Assembly: GCA_905236735.1 (NCBI GenBank)
Contig: CAJOOU010000212.1
Coordinates: forward strand, 1 to 10,473
Length of the DNA: 10,473 nt
Direction: 5' to 3'
Source: an uncultured Eubacterium sp.
GTDB lineage: Bacteria > Bacillota > Clostridia > Lachnospirales > Lachnospiraceae
Shown here: piece by piece, positions 1 through 6,061 of the stretch
Layout of the letters: each line of letters opens with the position of its first letter
Position numbering within the stretch: position 1 is the first letter of the stretch
Notes under the pieces: model-generated
Seen by the model: the letters and a program-made list of their open reading frames with translations, nothing else
What the model was told of the DNA's origin: nothing
Database searches by the model: none
Made by a program: the position numbers and the translations under genes

Positions 1-494
1 ACAGTCCTGTGCTTGCCGAATATATCCATTTCTGCTACGGCCTCTCTTCGCCTTATGTCGATCCTCCTTATGTGGTTTTTATATCCCGCCAAAGGTCCGA
101 CGATCTTTTTAATGGTCTTTCCCTGCCCCGGGAATGTTTCCACATGACTTACATGAAGGATGCCTCCATCAAGAATACTTTTTAGAAATTCCATATCCTC
201 ATCACTTACCGGAATAAAGATCTTTCTGCCGTCATCTTCTTCCGTTCCCAAAATTCGTGTAAATTCCTTTACAGCCCTAAGTTCGCTAAAGAAATCTTTT
301 GGCGAATCAGTATCACAAAAAATATATCCGGGAAAAAGCCGCCTGAAAAGAATACGGCTCTTACCGGCTCTGTGCCTTACTTCCTCATATAATGCAATAA
401 AGCACTCGGAATATGTATCGCGGCTCAGATGCTTTTCTATATTTGCCAAAACAAAGTCTTCTCTTCCGCTTTTAGTCTGGATAACATACCACAT
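1..494 (-). CDS. loaP: LoaP-like NusG-paralog antiterminator (3' end off window)
   Basis: Reading leftward from the ATG at 494-492 gives 164 codons with no stop before the window edge. The protein starts MWYVIQTKSGRED, the usual opening of a NusG N-terminal (NGN) domain. It continues with LFRRLFPGYIF (about 49-59), the family's FPGYxF motif, FIPVSDEDMEFL (about 93-104), and a KOW-like tail with GPLAGYKNHIRRID (about 133-146). The FxPxSxEExxFL and GPLxG blocks point to the LoaP subfamily rather than housekeeping NusG. LoaP proteins are about 170-180 aa, so only a few residues should be missing. LoaP joins elongating RNA polymerase and lets it pass terminators in long exopolysaccharide or natural-product operons; a target operon would lie off the left edge (inference). 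GGAG at 502-505, 7 bases upstream, fixes the start. The gene has its own promoter and a long structured leader. Confidence 0.85.
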   Translation of the reverse strand, partial: MWYVIQTKSGREDFVLANIEKHLSRDTYSECFIALYEEVRHRAGKSRILFRRLFPGYIFCDTDSPKDFFSELRAVKEFTRILGTEEDDGRKIFIPVSDEDMEFLKSILDGGILHVSHVETFPGQGKTIKKIVGPLAGYKNHIRRIDIRRREAVAEMDIFGKHRT

Positions 495-543
495 TGTAAA
501 ACTCCGCATAAAATTTATTGGGATTTTGGCATAGCTTCGCCAT

Positions 544-563
544 CTCGCGCCCAAAAGCGCAAG
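544..563 (-). promoter_or_regulatory. Hairpin in the loaP leader, candidate antiterminator recognition element
   Basis: In the minus-strand RNA, CUUGCGC (563-557) pairs with GCGCGAG (550-544) through 7 bp including one G-U, around a UUUUGG loop. It lies about 50 nt before the loaP start. The plus strand would carry a C-A mismatch, so the fold suits the transcribed strand. The same left arm, with one bulged base, could instead pair with GCGAAGC just downstream (541-535), giving two competing folds. LoaP is known to bind an RNA hairpin in the leader of its target operon; that this hairpin plays that role is inference. No U-run follows, so it is not a terminator. Confidence 0.45.
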
Positions 564-659
564 CAACATCTCCCCACTATTATCCGCACCGTCCACAGGC
601 GGAGGCCCCCCTCTCGCGTGTTTTTGGTGTTTCTTAACTATTTTGATTAATGCGAAATC

Positions 660-713
660 CCTGCGCAAAACAGATATTAAAAATCCGCTTGGCTGCATAC
701 CAATAAGCGCAGG
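660..713 (-). other. Long-range stem near the 5' end of the loaP leader
   Basis: CCTGCGC (713-707 on the minus strand) is perfectly complementary to GCGCAGG (666-660), a 7-bp GC-rich stem enclosing 40 nt. It begins roughly 15 nt after the predicted transcription start, so it would close a 5'-proximal domain of the leader. A second GC-rich patch (GGAGG and GGGGGG runs around 600-615) could form a smaller fold. No named riboswitch class was recognised. The rest of the 495-735 interval holds no credible gene. Confidence 0.35.
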
Positions 714-735
714 CCTCTCCGCAACTCTGTATAAA

Positions 736-764
736 ATAATACCATAATATCTCTTTCACTTCAA
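736..764 (-). promoter_or_regulatory. Promoter for loaP (sigma-A type)
   Basis: On the minus strand, TTGAAG (764-759) and TATTAT (741-736) are separated by exactly 17 bp, close to the TTGACA / TATAAT consensus. Transcription should start near 729, leaving a leader of about 235 nt before the loaP ATG. The ATPase gene ends at 848, upstream of this promoter, so loaP can be expressed on its own. Confidence 0.65.
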
Positions 765-768
765 TGTA

Positions 769-843
769 TTGTCAGAGATTTCTTCGTAGAAGTTATCTTC
801 TGCGAAAGTATGTATTGTAACCAAAATACAGCCGGACTGACAA
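769..843. repeat. Nested inverted repeats between the ATPase gene and loaP
   Basis: An outer inverted repeat, TTGTCAG (769-775) and CTGACAA (837-843), is perfect over 7 bp. Inside it, TTCGTAGAAG (783-792) and CTTCTGCGAA (797-806) form a 10-bp stem with a TTAT loop; the one imperfect pair is G-U in plus-strand RNA and C-A in minus-strand RNA. The octamer TGTATTGT occurs at 765-772 and again at 811-818 in direct orientation. No T-run follows the stem on either strand, so it is a poor intrinsic terminator for the ATPase gene. It may be an operator or a remnant of a small mobile repeat; the role is unknown. Confidence 0.5.
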
Positions 844-847
844 GCGC

Positions 848-2155
848 CTAATCTCTAAGACATCCATAGGGCACTATCTTAACTCCACTGTCGGTTGTAT
901 ATGCTATTTGAGCGTTTGCACATATTATTATCAGCGCAGAAGGTTCCCGGTAAATTGGTTTGGGATGTTTTCCATTTAACAGCGCATTTTCATTATGTTT
1001 TCTGATTACATCCCTGAACTTTAAAAGCGTTTTTTCTGCAGATGCAATCTGGTTTGCACCTATTTTTATTTCTATTAACGCATATCTGCCATCAGGCAGC
1101 TGATAAACAGCATCAGCCTCAAGGCCGGTATCATCGGTATAATGCATTACCCTTGCATCGTGTACCGTAGCAAATACCAATAAATCTCTTAATACCATAT
1201 TTTCAAAAACGTGGCCAAATAAATCTAAATCATTGTTGAAATAATTCGGACTTATCCCAAGTGCAGCCAATGCAATTGAAGGGTCAATAAATATATGTTT
1301 TTTTGCAGCTCTGATTGCTGTTTTAGAACGTATTTGCGGAGTCCATGCGTCTATATCTTTAATAACAAAGAGCTTCTCCAATACCTCAACATAGGAATAT
1401 AGCGTCGAATCATTAACTTCATGTGTTGCTTTTACATCAGCAAAGATACTTGTCTTTTTTGCTGTTGTTCCCATATTTCTGGCGTACGACCATATTAATA
1501 TTCTCATTAATTCCGAATTTCTCTTTATACCATCTATATTATTGGCGTCTTTATTGTAAATCTGATTATAATAATCCTTTGCTATTTTCAGCTTTGCCGC
1601 ATCGCTTTTAATGGCAAGGCATCTCGGCCATCCGCCCCTGCATGCTGCAAAAAAGAGAGTCTCCAATTTAGCATCGCAAAGCTGTCCATCAAGATTATAC
1701 TCATTGTCTTCCAAAATACCTGTTAAGGATACGCTGCCGTTAGACTCCCCGGTTTCATAACAAGTCATCGGATACATAACAAGCTCTGTTATTCTCCCTG
1801 TACCCGTATGCGGTGTATCTACTTTCTTACTCGTTGAGCCGGTCAGATAATATAGACCAACAGATTCCGGATTGTCATCGCTGTCTTTTCTGATAGCTCC
1901 CCATATCTTTGAAGCATCCTGCCACTCATCAAATAATATCGGTTTTGTATTATTGAAAAGAAGCTTTGGATTCGTTTCTGCTACCGCCAAATATCCATCT
2001 CTTTTTTCTTCATCCTGAAACTCTATAACAGTATTGCACCTTTCTTTTGCCGTGCGTGTTTTTCCGCATCCTTTAGGACCCACGATATTTATAGCATTAA
2101 ACGCCTTACTTCTTATATCAAGCTCATCATCTACGATTCTTCTTATATATTCCAT
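848..2155 (-). CDS. AAA-type ATPase with C-terminal DUF4143 domain
   Basis: 435 aa. The N-terminal P-loop domain has Walker A GPKGCGKT (26-33), Walker B PILFDEWQ (72-79) and a sensor-like LTGS (104-107). An RGGWPR motif (173-178) is typical of this family. Residues about 236-268 resemble a winged helix. The C-terminal domain carries FEN (E318), LEAD (D348) and EIK (E362, K364), the layout of a PD-(D/E)xK nuclease-like fold as in DUF4143. These ATPases are common in bacteria and archaea, often patchily distributed, and have no settled function; the conserved acidic residues and lysine suggest a working or ancestral nuclease site. GGAGGT at 2161-2166, 5 bases before the ATG, supports the start. 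The gene stands alone between a terminator and the loaP promoter, with an unusual repeat array as its upstream region. Length is normal and nothing looks broken. Involvement in defence or mobile-element biology is only a possibility. Confidence 0.85.
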   Translation of the reverse strand: MEYIRRIVDDELDIRSKAFNAINIVGPKGCGKTRTAKERCNTVIEFQDEEKRDGYLAVAETNPKLLFNNTKPILFDEWQDASKIWGAIRKDSDDNPESVGLYYLTGSTSKKVDTPHTGTGRITELVMYPMTCYETGESNGSVSLTGILEDNEYNLDGQLCDAKLETLFFAACRGGWPRCLAIKSDAAKLKIAKDYYNQIYNKDANNIDGIKRNSELMRILIWSYARNMGTTAKKTSIFADVKATHEVNDSTLYSYVEVLEKLFVIKDIDAWTPQIRSKTAIRAAKKHIFIDPSIALAALGISPNYFNNDLDLFGHVFENMVLRDLLVFATVHDARVMHYTDDTGLEADAVYQLPDGRYALIEIKIGANQIASAEKTLLKFRDVIRKHNENALLNGKHPKPIYREPSALIIICANAQIAYTTDSGVKIVPYGCLRD

Positions 2156-2175
2156 ATTGAACCTCCACAGTCATG

Positions 2176-2341
2176 ATACCACAATGCAACGAGCCAAGCG
2201 CAAGTTTACTTGCATTTGGCGACTGCATAGTGATAATAGCCGTTTGCGGATATTATACCACGAAACGACGAGGAAAATGCAAATTCATTTGCATTTGACG
2301 ACCGTACGCGATAACAGCTGCGTAAGCGGCTGTTATACCAC
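2176..2341. repeat. Two diverged 80-bp direct repeats, each with two palindromes
   Basis: ATACCAC recurs at 2176, 2255 and 2335, marking two units (79 and 80 bp) that align along their length. Each unit holds a first palindrome: GCAAGT / ACTTGC at 2200-2213 in unit 1 and AAATGCAAAT / ATTTGCATTT at 2275-2296 in unit 2. Each also holds a second: ATAATA / TATTAT with an inner CCG / CGG at 2233-2256, and ATAACAGC / GCTGTTAT extended to 11 pairs around GTAA at 2311-2336. The arms differ between units yet stay complementary, so the symmetry itself seems to be conserved. The array lies directly before the ATPase ribosome binding site. Confidence 0.8.
2252..2282 (-). promoter_or_regulatory. Extended -10 promoter for the ATPase gene, overlapped by a palindrome
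   Basis: On the minus strand, TGGTATAAT (2260-2252) is a perfect extended -10 box. A TTGCAT (2282-2277) lies 19 bp upstream, a weak -35. Transcription would start near 2245, about 90 nt before the ATG. The palindrome at 2233-2256 overlaps the -10 and the start point, a common operator position. The neighbouring unit has a matching TGGTATAAC (2340-2332), so the promoter itself may be duplicated. TGGTATCAT near 2175-2183 is a third, weaker copy but is too close to the ribosome binding site to be useful. Confidence 0.5.
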
Positions 2342-2356
2342 AACTTCTCAATTCTG

Positions 2357-2440
2357 TCCGAGTAATTTCGGCATTTTTATCCGAGTAATTTCGGCATTTT
2401 CATCCGAGTAATTTCGGCGTTTTCATCCGAGTAATTTCGG
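2357..2440. repeat. Four tandem copies of a 15-bp dyad element at 23-bp period
   Basis: TCCGAGTAATTTCGG occurs without a single change at 2357-2371, 2380-2394, 2403-2417 and 2426-2440, each exactly 23 bp after the last. The 8-bp linkers are similar but vary slightly. CCGA and TCGG make each element a short inverted repeat, as expected for a dimeric DNA-binding protein. The array sits between the metI terminator and the 80-bp repeats, upstream of the ATPase promoter. A regulatory binding array is the simplest reading; a winged-helix-like part of the ATPase could be the binder (inference). Confidence 0.9.
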
Positions 2441-2453
2441 ATTTCTATAAGAG

Positions 2454-2483
2454 AAAAGGCAGAAACCGAAGCTCCTGCCTTTT
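2454..2483 (-). terminator. Intrinsic terminator after metI
   Basis: In the minus-strand RNA, AAAAGGCAGGAGC pairs with GUUUCUGCCUUUU around a UUCG tetraloop closed by C-G, 13 bp including two G-U pairs. The 3' arm runs into TTTTCTCTT. It begins 2 bases after the metI stop codon and ends the DUF1385-prmC-prfA-metN-metI unit. Confidence 0.85.
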
Positions 2484-2485
2484 GC

Positions 2486-3142
2486 TTATTTTCTCTTGTC
2501 TATTTTGTTTGCCAATCTTATACCCACCTCCTGGAAAATCTGAACAATAATGACAAGTACTGCCACAGTTACCAGCATTACATCGGTCTGATATCTGTAA
2601 TATCCGTAGTTGACGGCTATGGCTCCGAGGCCTCCGCCGCCCACAAAACCAGCCATCGCTGAATATCCAAGTATGGTGGCAAGGGCTATGGTACATCCCA
2701 CCGTAAGAGACGGTTTCGCCTCCGGTAATATCACCCTGGTGATAATCTGCAAATTACTTGCCCCCATGGCTTTGGCAGCTTCTATTACACCGGGGTCTAC
2801 TTCCTTAAGCGATGATTCCACCATTCTCGCCACAAAAGGCGCCGCAGCGACCACAAGCGGTACTATCGTAGCACTCGAGCCTATGGATGTACCCACAATG
2901 GCTCTTGTAAAAGGAATAAGGGCAACCAGCAAAATAAGAAACGGCACCGAACGAAGTACATTTACCACAAATCCCACAATTAGATTTACAGGTCTGTTTT
3001 TGGCAATCCCCTTTTCATCCGTCACATATAAGATAACTCCTACAGGTATGCCAAGCACATACGCTACAAGGGTGGATACTATTACCATATAAAATGTCTC
3101 GCCTATGCCCTTTATTATAAGGTCAATAATCTGCGCGCTCAT
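2486..3142 (-). CDS. metI: Methionine ABC transporter permease
   Basis: 218 aa, the normal MetI length. It is an integral membrane protein with about five hydrophobic segments (roughly 18-40, 52-78, 88-106, 148-172, 186-208). The cytoplasmic coupling loop is clear: EAAKAMGASNLQIITRVILP at 121-140, the EAA motif that docks on the ATPase. Two MetI subunits and two MetN subunits form the D-methionine/L-methionine importer, which takes its substrate from the lipoprotein MetQ. The start overlaps the metN stop by one base (TAATG), and GGAGGTG at 3148-3154 lies inside metN, so the two are translationally coupled. A terminator follows at once, so no metQ follows in this unit. Confidence 0.95.
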   Translation of the reverse strand: MSAQIIDLIIKGIGETFYMVIVSTLVAYVLGIPVGVILYVTDEKGIAKNRPVNLIVGFVVNVLRSVPFLILLVALIPFTRAIVGTSIGSSATIVPLVVAAAPFVARMVESSLKEVDPGVIEAAKAMGASNLQIITRVILPEAKPSLTVGCTIALATILGYSAMAGFVGGGGLGAIAVNYGYYRYQTDVMLVTVAVLVIIVQIFQEVGIRLANKIDKRK

Positions 3143-4134
3143 TATCCCACCTCCTTTATGCTGTATGAAAGACCGTTTTCTTCAAGGTATTCTTCTATTA
3201 TCTCAAGGGCTTTATCATCTCCCGGCTTTTCTACCAAAAGCTGTCCGTAAGCACTGCCGCCTATATCCTGGGTAGAAGCCCCCATTATGCTTAAAGGTAT
3301 CCCCGTCTTCATAACGATATCCGCCAGCACGGGTTGGGTCGATTTTTGGCCGTCAAAAACAATCCTTATATAGCTTACAGTCGGCTCCTTTATATCCTGC
3401 TGCTGTGGCAGGACTATTTTCTTGCCGGTCTCTGATTTGGGAGATGTAAACACATCACTTACCCTGCCTTCTTCTTCTATGACACCATCTGCCATAATCG
3501 CCACCCTGTCGCAAATCTGCTCTACAACACTCATCTGGTGGGTGATAACCACAATAGTAACTCCGAGCCTTTCATTTATCTCTTTTAAAAGGCCCAGGAT
3601 GCTTCGGGTTGTAATCGGGTCCAGGGCGCTCGTTGCCTCATCTGCCAAAAGCACCTTGGGACTGGTCGCAAGAGCCCTCGCTATGGCTACCCTCTGCTTT
3701 TGACCTCCTGAAAGCTCTGACGGATAACTGTTTCCTTTATCAGAAAGTCCGACAAGTTCAAGAAGTTCATGCGCCCTTTTTACAGCTTCACTCTTTTTTA
3801 CTCCGGCTATTTCCAGAGGAAAACAGATATTGCTGATAACATTTTTTTGAGAAAGCAGATTGAACTGCTGAAATATCATCCCTATATTGCGTCTTTGCTT
3901 TTTCAGCTGAGCCTGGCCGGCTCCGGTAAGTTCCGTGCCGTCTACCACTACCCTGCCTTCTGTCGGGACTTCCAACAGATTTATGCACCTTACGAGAGTG
4001 GATTTGCCGGCTCCCGAAAATCCAATGATTCCAAATATCTCTCCCTGGCCTATATGAAGGTTTACATCCTTTACAGCATCAACCCTTTTTCCCTTCCCGG
4101 TAAATGTTTTGCTTACATGTTCAAGTGTTATCAT
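3142..4134 (-). CDS. metN: Methionine ABC transporter ATP-binding protein
   Basis: 330 aa from the ATG at 4134. Motifs in order: Walker A GFSGAGKST (38-46), Q-loop Q89, signature LSGGQ (141-145), Walker B VLLADE (161-166), switch histidine H199. The tail (about 255-328, VSYIRIVF to YSIKEV) is the NIL domain, which binds methionine and blocks transport when the cell has enough. This tail separates MetN from other amino-acid ABC ATPases. A GTG two codons upstream (4140) extends the frame, but the ribosome binding site GAGGTG (4138-4143) covers it, so the ATG is the likely start; the protein then begins MITLEHVSK as family members do. Only 20 bases separate it from the prfA stop, leaving no space for an S-box leader. 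Confidence 0.95.
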   Translation of the reverse strand: MITLEHVSKTFTGKGKRVDAVKDVNLHIGQGEIFGIIGFSGAGKSTLVRCINLLEVPTEGRVVVDGTELTGAGQAQLKKQRRNIGMIFQQFNLLSQKNVISNICFPLEIAGVKKSEAVKRAHELLELVGLSDKGNSYPSELSGGQKQRVAIARALATSPKVLLADEATSALDPITTRSILGLLKEINERLGVTIVVITHQMSVVEQICDRVAIMADGVIEEEGRVSDVFTSPKSETGKKIVLPQQQDIKEPTVSYIRIVFDGQKSTQPVLADIVMKTGIPLSIMGASTQDIGGSAYGQLLVEKPGDDKALEIIEEYLEENGLSYSIKEVG

Positions 4135-4154
4135 ATACACCTCATCTGCGGAAA

Positions 4155-5222
4155 TTATTCCATTTTAGCGAGTTTCTGTGCCTGGTCGGCCGCGATGCAG
4201 GCATCAATTATCTCCTGAATGTCTCCGTTCATTATCTTGTCAAGTTTATAAAGCGTCAGATTTATCCTGTGGTCGGTAACCCTTCCCTGAGGGAAGTTGT
4301 ATGTTCTTATCTTTTCCGCTCTGTCTCCGGTACCTATCTGCGAGCGTCTCTCCGCAGCTTCGGCATCCTGCTGTTTCTGAAGTTCAAGGTCATAAAGTTT
4401 GGCTCTAAGAAGTGCAAACGCCTTGTCCTTATTCTGGAGCTGTGACTTTTCCGTTTGGGAATAGATAACTATACCTGTCGGATAGTGAGTAAGTCTTACC
4501 GCCGAATCAGTCGTATTTACACACTGACCACCGTTTCCTGAAGCACGCATAACATCAATACGGATGTCTTTTTCATCTATCTGTATATCCACTTCTTCCG
4601 CCTCAGGCATAACTGCGACAGAGCAGGTAGATGTCTGTATTCTCCCTTGTGACTCGGTCTCCGGTACCCTCTGCACTCGGTGAACCCCGGACTCATACTT
4701 GAGAATGGAGTAGGCTCCGTTTCCTTTGACCATAAACTCTATATTCTTCATACCGCCTATGCCGGTCTCATCGGCCTCAAGCAGTTCAACCTTCCAGCCT
4801 CTTGATTCAACATAATGTACATACATGCGGTAGATTTCAGCTGCAAAAAGGGCAGCTTCTTCTCCACCGGCACCGGCCCTTATTTCCACTATAACATTTT
4901 TGTCATCATTAGGATCCTTTGGCAGAAGGAGTATTTTGAGTTTTTCTTCAAGCTCAGAAACCTTTGACTTGGCCTCGGAAAGCTCCTCTTTAGCCATTTC
5001 GATTATTTCATCATCACTCTCTTCTTCTATCATTGCAAGTGAATCTTCTATGGCCTGATTATTGTCCTTATACTCCTGATAAGCTTCTACAATAGGAGCC
5101 AGATCACTTTGTTCTTTCATAAGTTTTCTGAACCTATTCTGGTCATCTGCCACACCGGGCTCGGCAAGTTCACTCATCAGTTCTTCATATCTTACAAGTA
5201 GATCTTCTAATTTATCAAACAT
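4155..5222 (-). CDS. prfA: Peptide chain release factor 1
   Basis: 355 aa, the usual RF1 length. It recognises UAA and UAG stop codons and triggers peptide release on the ribosome. The PET tripeptide (187-189, RVPETESQGR) is the RF1-type PxT stop-codon reader; RF2 would have SPF. The catalytic GGQ is at 231-233 within ASGNGGQCVNTT. The residue after GGQ is Cys where many RF1 proteins have His. A coiled-coil N-terminal domain covers about 1-100. The frame stays open upstream to a TTG at 5261, but the ATG at 5222 has GAAAGG 7 bases upstream and begins MFDKLEDLL like other RF1 proteins. It follows the prmC stop by 4 bases; PrmC methylates the glutamine of this GGQ. Confidence 0.97.
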   Translation of the reverse strand: MFDKLEDLLVRYEELMSELAEPGVADDQNRFRKLMKEQSDLAPIVEAYQEYKDNNQAIEDSLAMIEEESDDEIIEMAKEELSEAKSKVSELEEKLKILLLPKDPNDDKNVIVEIRAGAGGEEAALFAAEIYRMYVHYVESRGWKVELLEADETGIGGMKNIEFMVKGNGAYSILKYESGVHRVQRVPETESQGRIQTSTCSVAVMPEAEEVDIQIDEKDIRIDVMRASGNGGQCVNTTDSAVRLTHYPTGIVIYSQTEKSQLQNKDKAFALLRAKLYDLELQKQQDAEAAERRSQIGTGDRAEKIRTYNFPQGRVTDHRINLTLYKLDKIMNGDIQEIIDACIAADQAQKLAKME

Positions 5223-5226
5223 ATCT

Positions 5227-6060
5227 TTACCTTTCTTTTCTTCCGTATACAACCCGGTCAAGTCCCGCCAAGTCTTTTACCGTCGTAACATCCCTAAAAT
5301 GCGCATCCTTGAGAAGTTTTGTCACATCCTCTGCCTGCTCGCATCCTATCTCCAGAAACAGCCAGCCTCCGTCTTTAATATGCTGCGGCGCTTCACTGGC
5401 AAGAATCCTGTAAAACTCAAGCCCGTCGCTGCTGCCATCCAAAGCTGAGACCGGTTCAAAATCCCTGACTTCCGGCATGAGACTGTTTATCTCTTCCGTT
5501 GGGATATACGGCGGATTGGAAACTATTATATCATACTCATCTTCTATTTGTGCAAACATGTCACTGCAGATAAAATTTACCGGAGTCCGGTTGTTTACAG
5601 CATTTTCCTTTGCAACAATAAGAGCCTGTTTGGATAGGTCGCTTCCCGTACCTGTTATGCCGTCTGTAAGATGCATAAGAGATATTATAATGCATCCGCT
5701 CCCTGTACACATATCCAGAACCTTCATGCCCTCTTTCAGTTTTTTGGCTGTCTCAACTACGAGTATCTCCGTATCCATTCTCGGAATAAGCACAGACGAG
5801 TTTACCTTAAAATCCATCCCCATAAACGCCTGATGTCCGGTTATGTATTGCAGAGGGACTCTTTCCGCTCTTTTGGATATAATAATACGGTATTCTTCTT
5901 TTTCATCTTCGCGGACTTCTTCCTCTTCCCGCATAATATACGCGGCTCTGTCAAGTCCGGTAACATGCTCAAACAGCAGCCATGCATCCACCGGAGCTTC
6001 CGCTATGCCTGCCGCTTTAAGCGATTCAGTGCCAAGCTGAAGCAATTGTCTGTATATCAT
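5227..6060 (-). CDS. prmC: Release factor glutamine N5-methyltransferase
   Basis: 277 aa from the ATG at 6060. PrmC transfers a methyl group from S-adenosylmethionine to the glutamine of the GGQ motif in RF1 and RF2, raising termination efficiency. The helical N-terminal domain (about 1-75) binds the release factor. The Rossmann domain has VLDMCTGSGCI (114-124) for S-adenosylmethionine and the catalytic SNPPYIP (181-187, NPPY 182-185). The usual PRPETE motif reads PRMDTE (93-98), a mild variant. An extension to 6105 would overlap the preceding gene; the chosen ATG comes one base after that gene's TAG and has GAGGAA 7 bases upstream. Pairing with prfA supports the call. Confidence 0.95.
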   Translation of the reverse strand: MIYRQLLQLGTESLKAAGIAEAPVDAWLLFEHVTGLDRAAYIMREEEEVREDEKEEYRIIISKRAERVPLQYITGHQAFMGMDFKVNSSVLIPRMDTEILVVETAKKLKEGMKVLDMCTGSGCIIISLMHLTDGITGTGSDLSKQALIVAKENAVNNRTPVNFICSDMFAQIEDEYDIIVSNPPYIPTEEINSLMPEVRDFEPVSALDGSSDGLEFYRILASEAPQHIKDGGWLFLEIGCEQAEDVTKLLKDAHFRDVTTVKDLAGLDRVVYGRKER

Positions 6061-6061
6061 A

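Noticed and set aside
160..534. Plus-strand open frame over the left edge
   Set aside because: It is antisense to the loaP frame, which has clear NusG-family motifs, a ribosome binding site and a promoter; the plus frame has no recognisable domain.
2357..2440. Four regular repeats as a CRISPR array
   Set aside because: The repeats are 15 bp with 8-bp similar linkers; there is no room for spacers and no cas gene is present.
2156..2440. Repeat region as a type III toxin-antitoxin RNA
   Set aside because: Such systems pair tandem RNA repeats with a small endoribonuclease of about 170-200 aa. The downstream gene here is a 435-aa ATPase, and the repeats look like promoter/operator units.
2610..3092. 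160-codon plus-strand frame
   Set aside because: It lies wholly opposite metI, has compositionally odd proline- and threonine-rich sequence and no domain; it is a shadow.
4135..4154. S-box or T-box leader for metNI
   Set aside because: The prfA-metN gap is 20 bases, far too short for any such element.
5223..5261. Longer RF1 start at a TTG 13 codons upstream
   Set aside because: It would overlap prmC, lacks a ribosome binding site and adds residues not found in RF1 proteins; the ATG at 5222 fits better.
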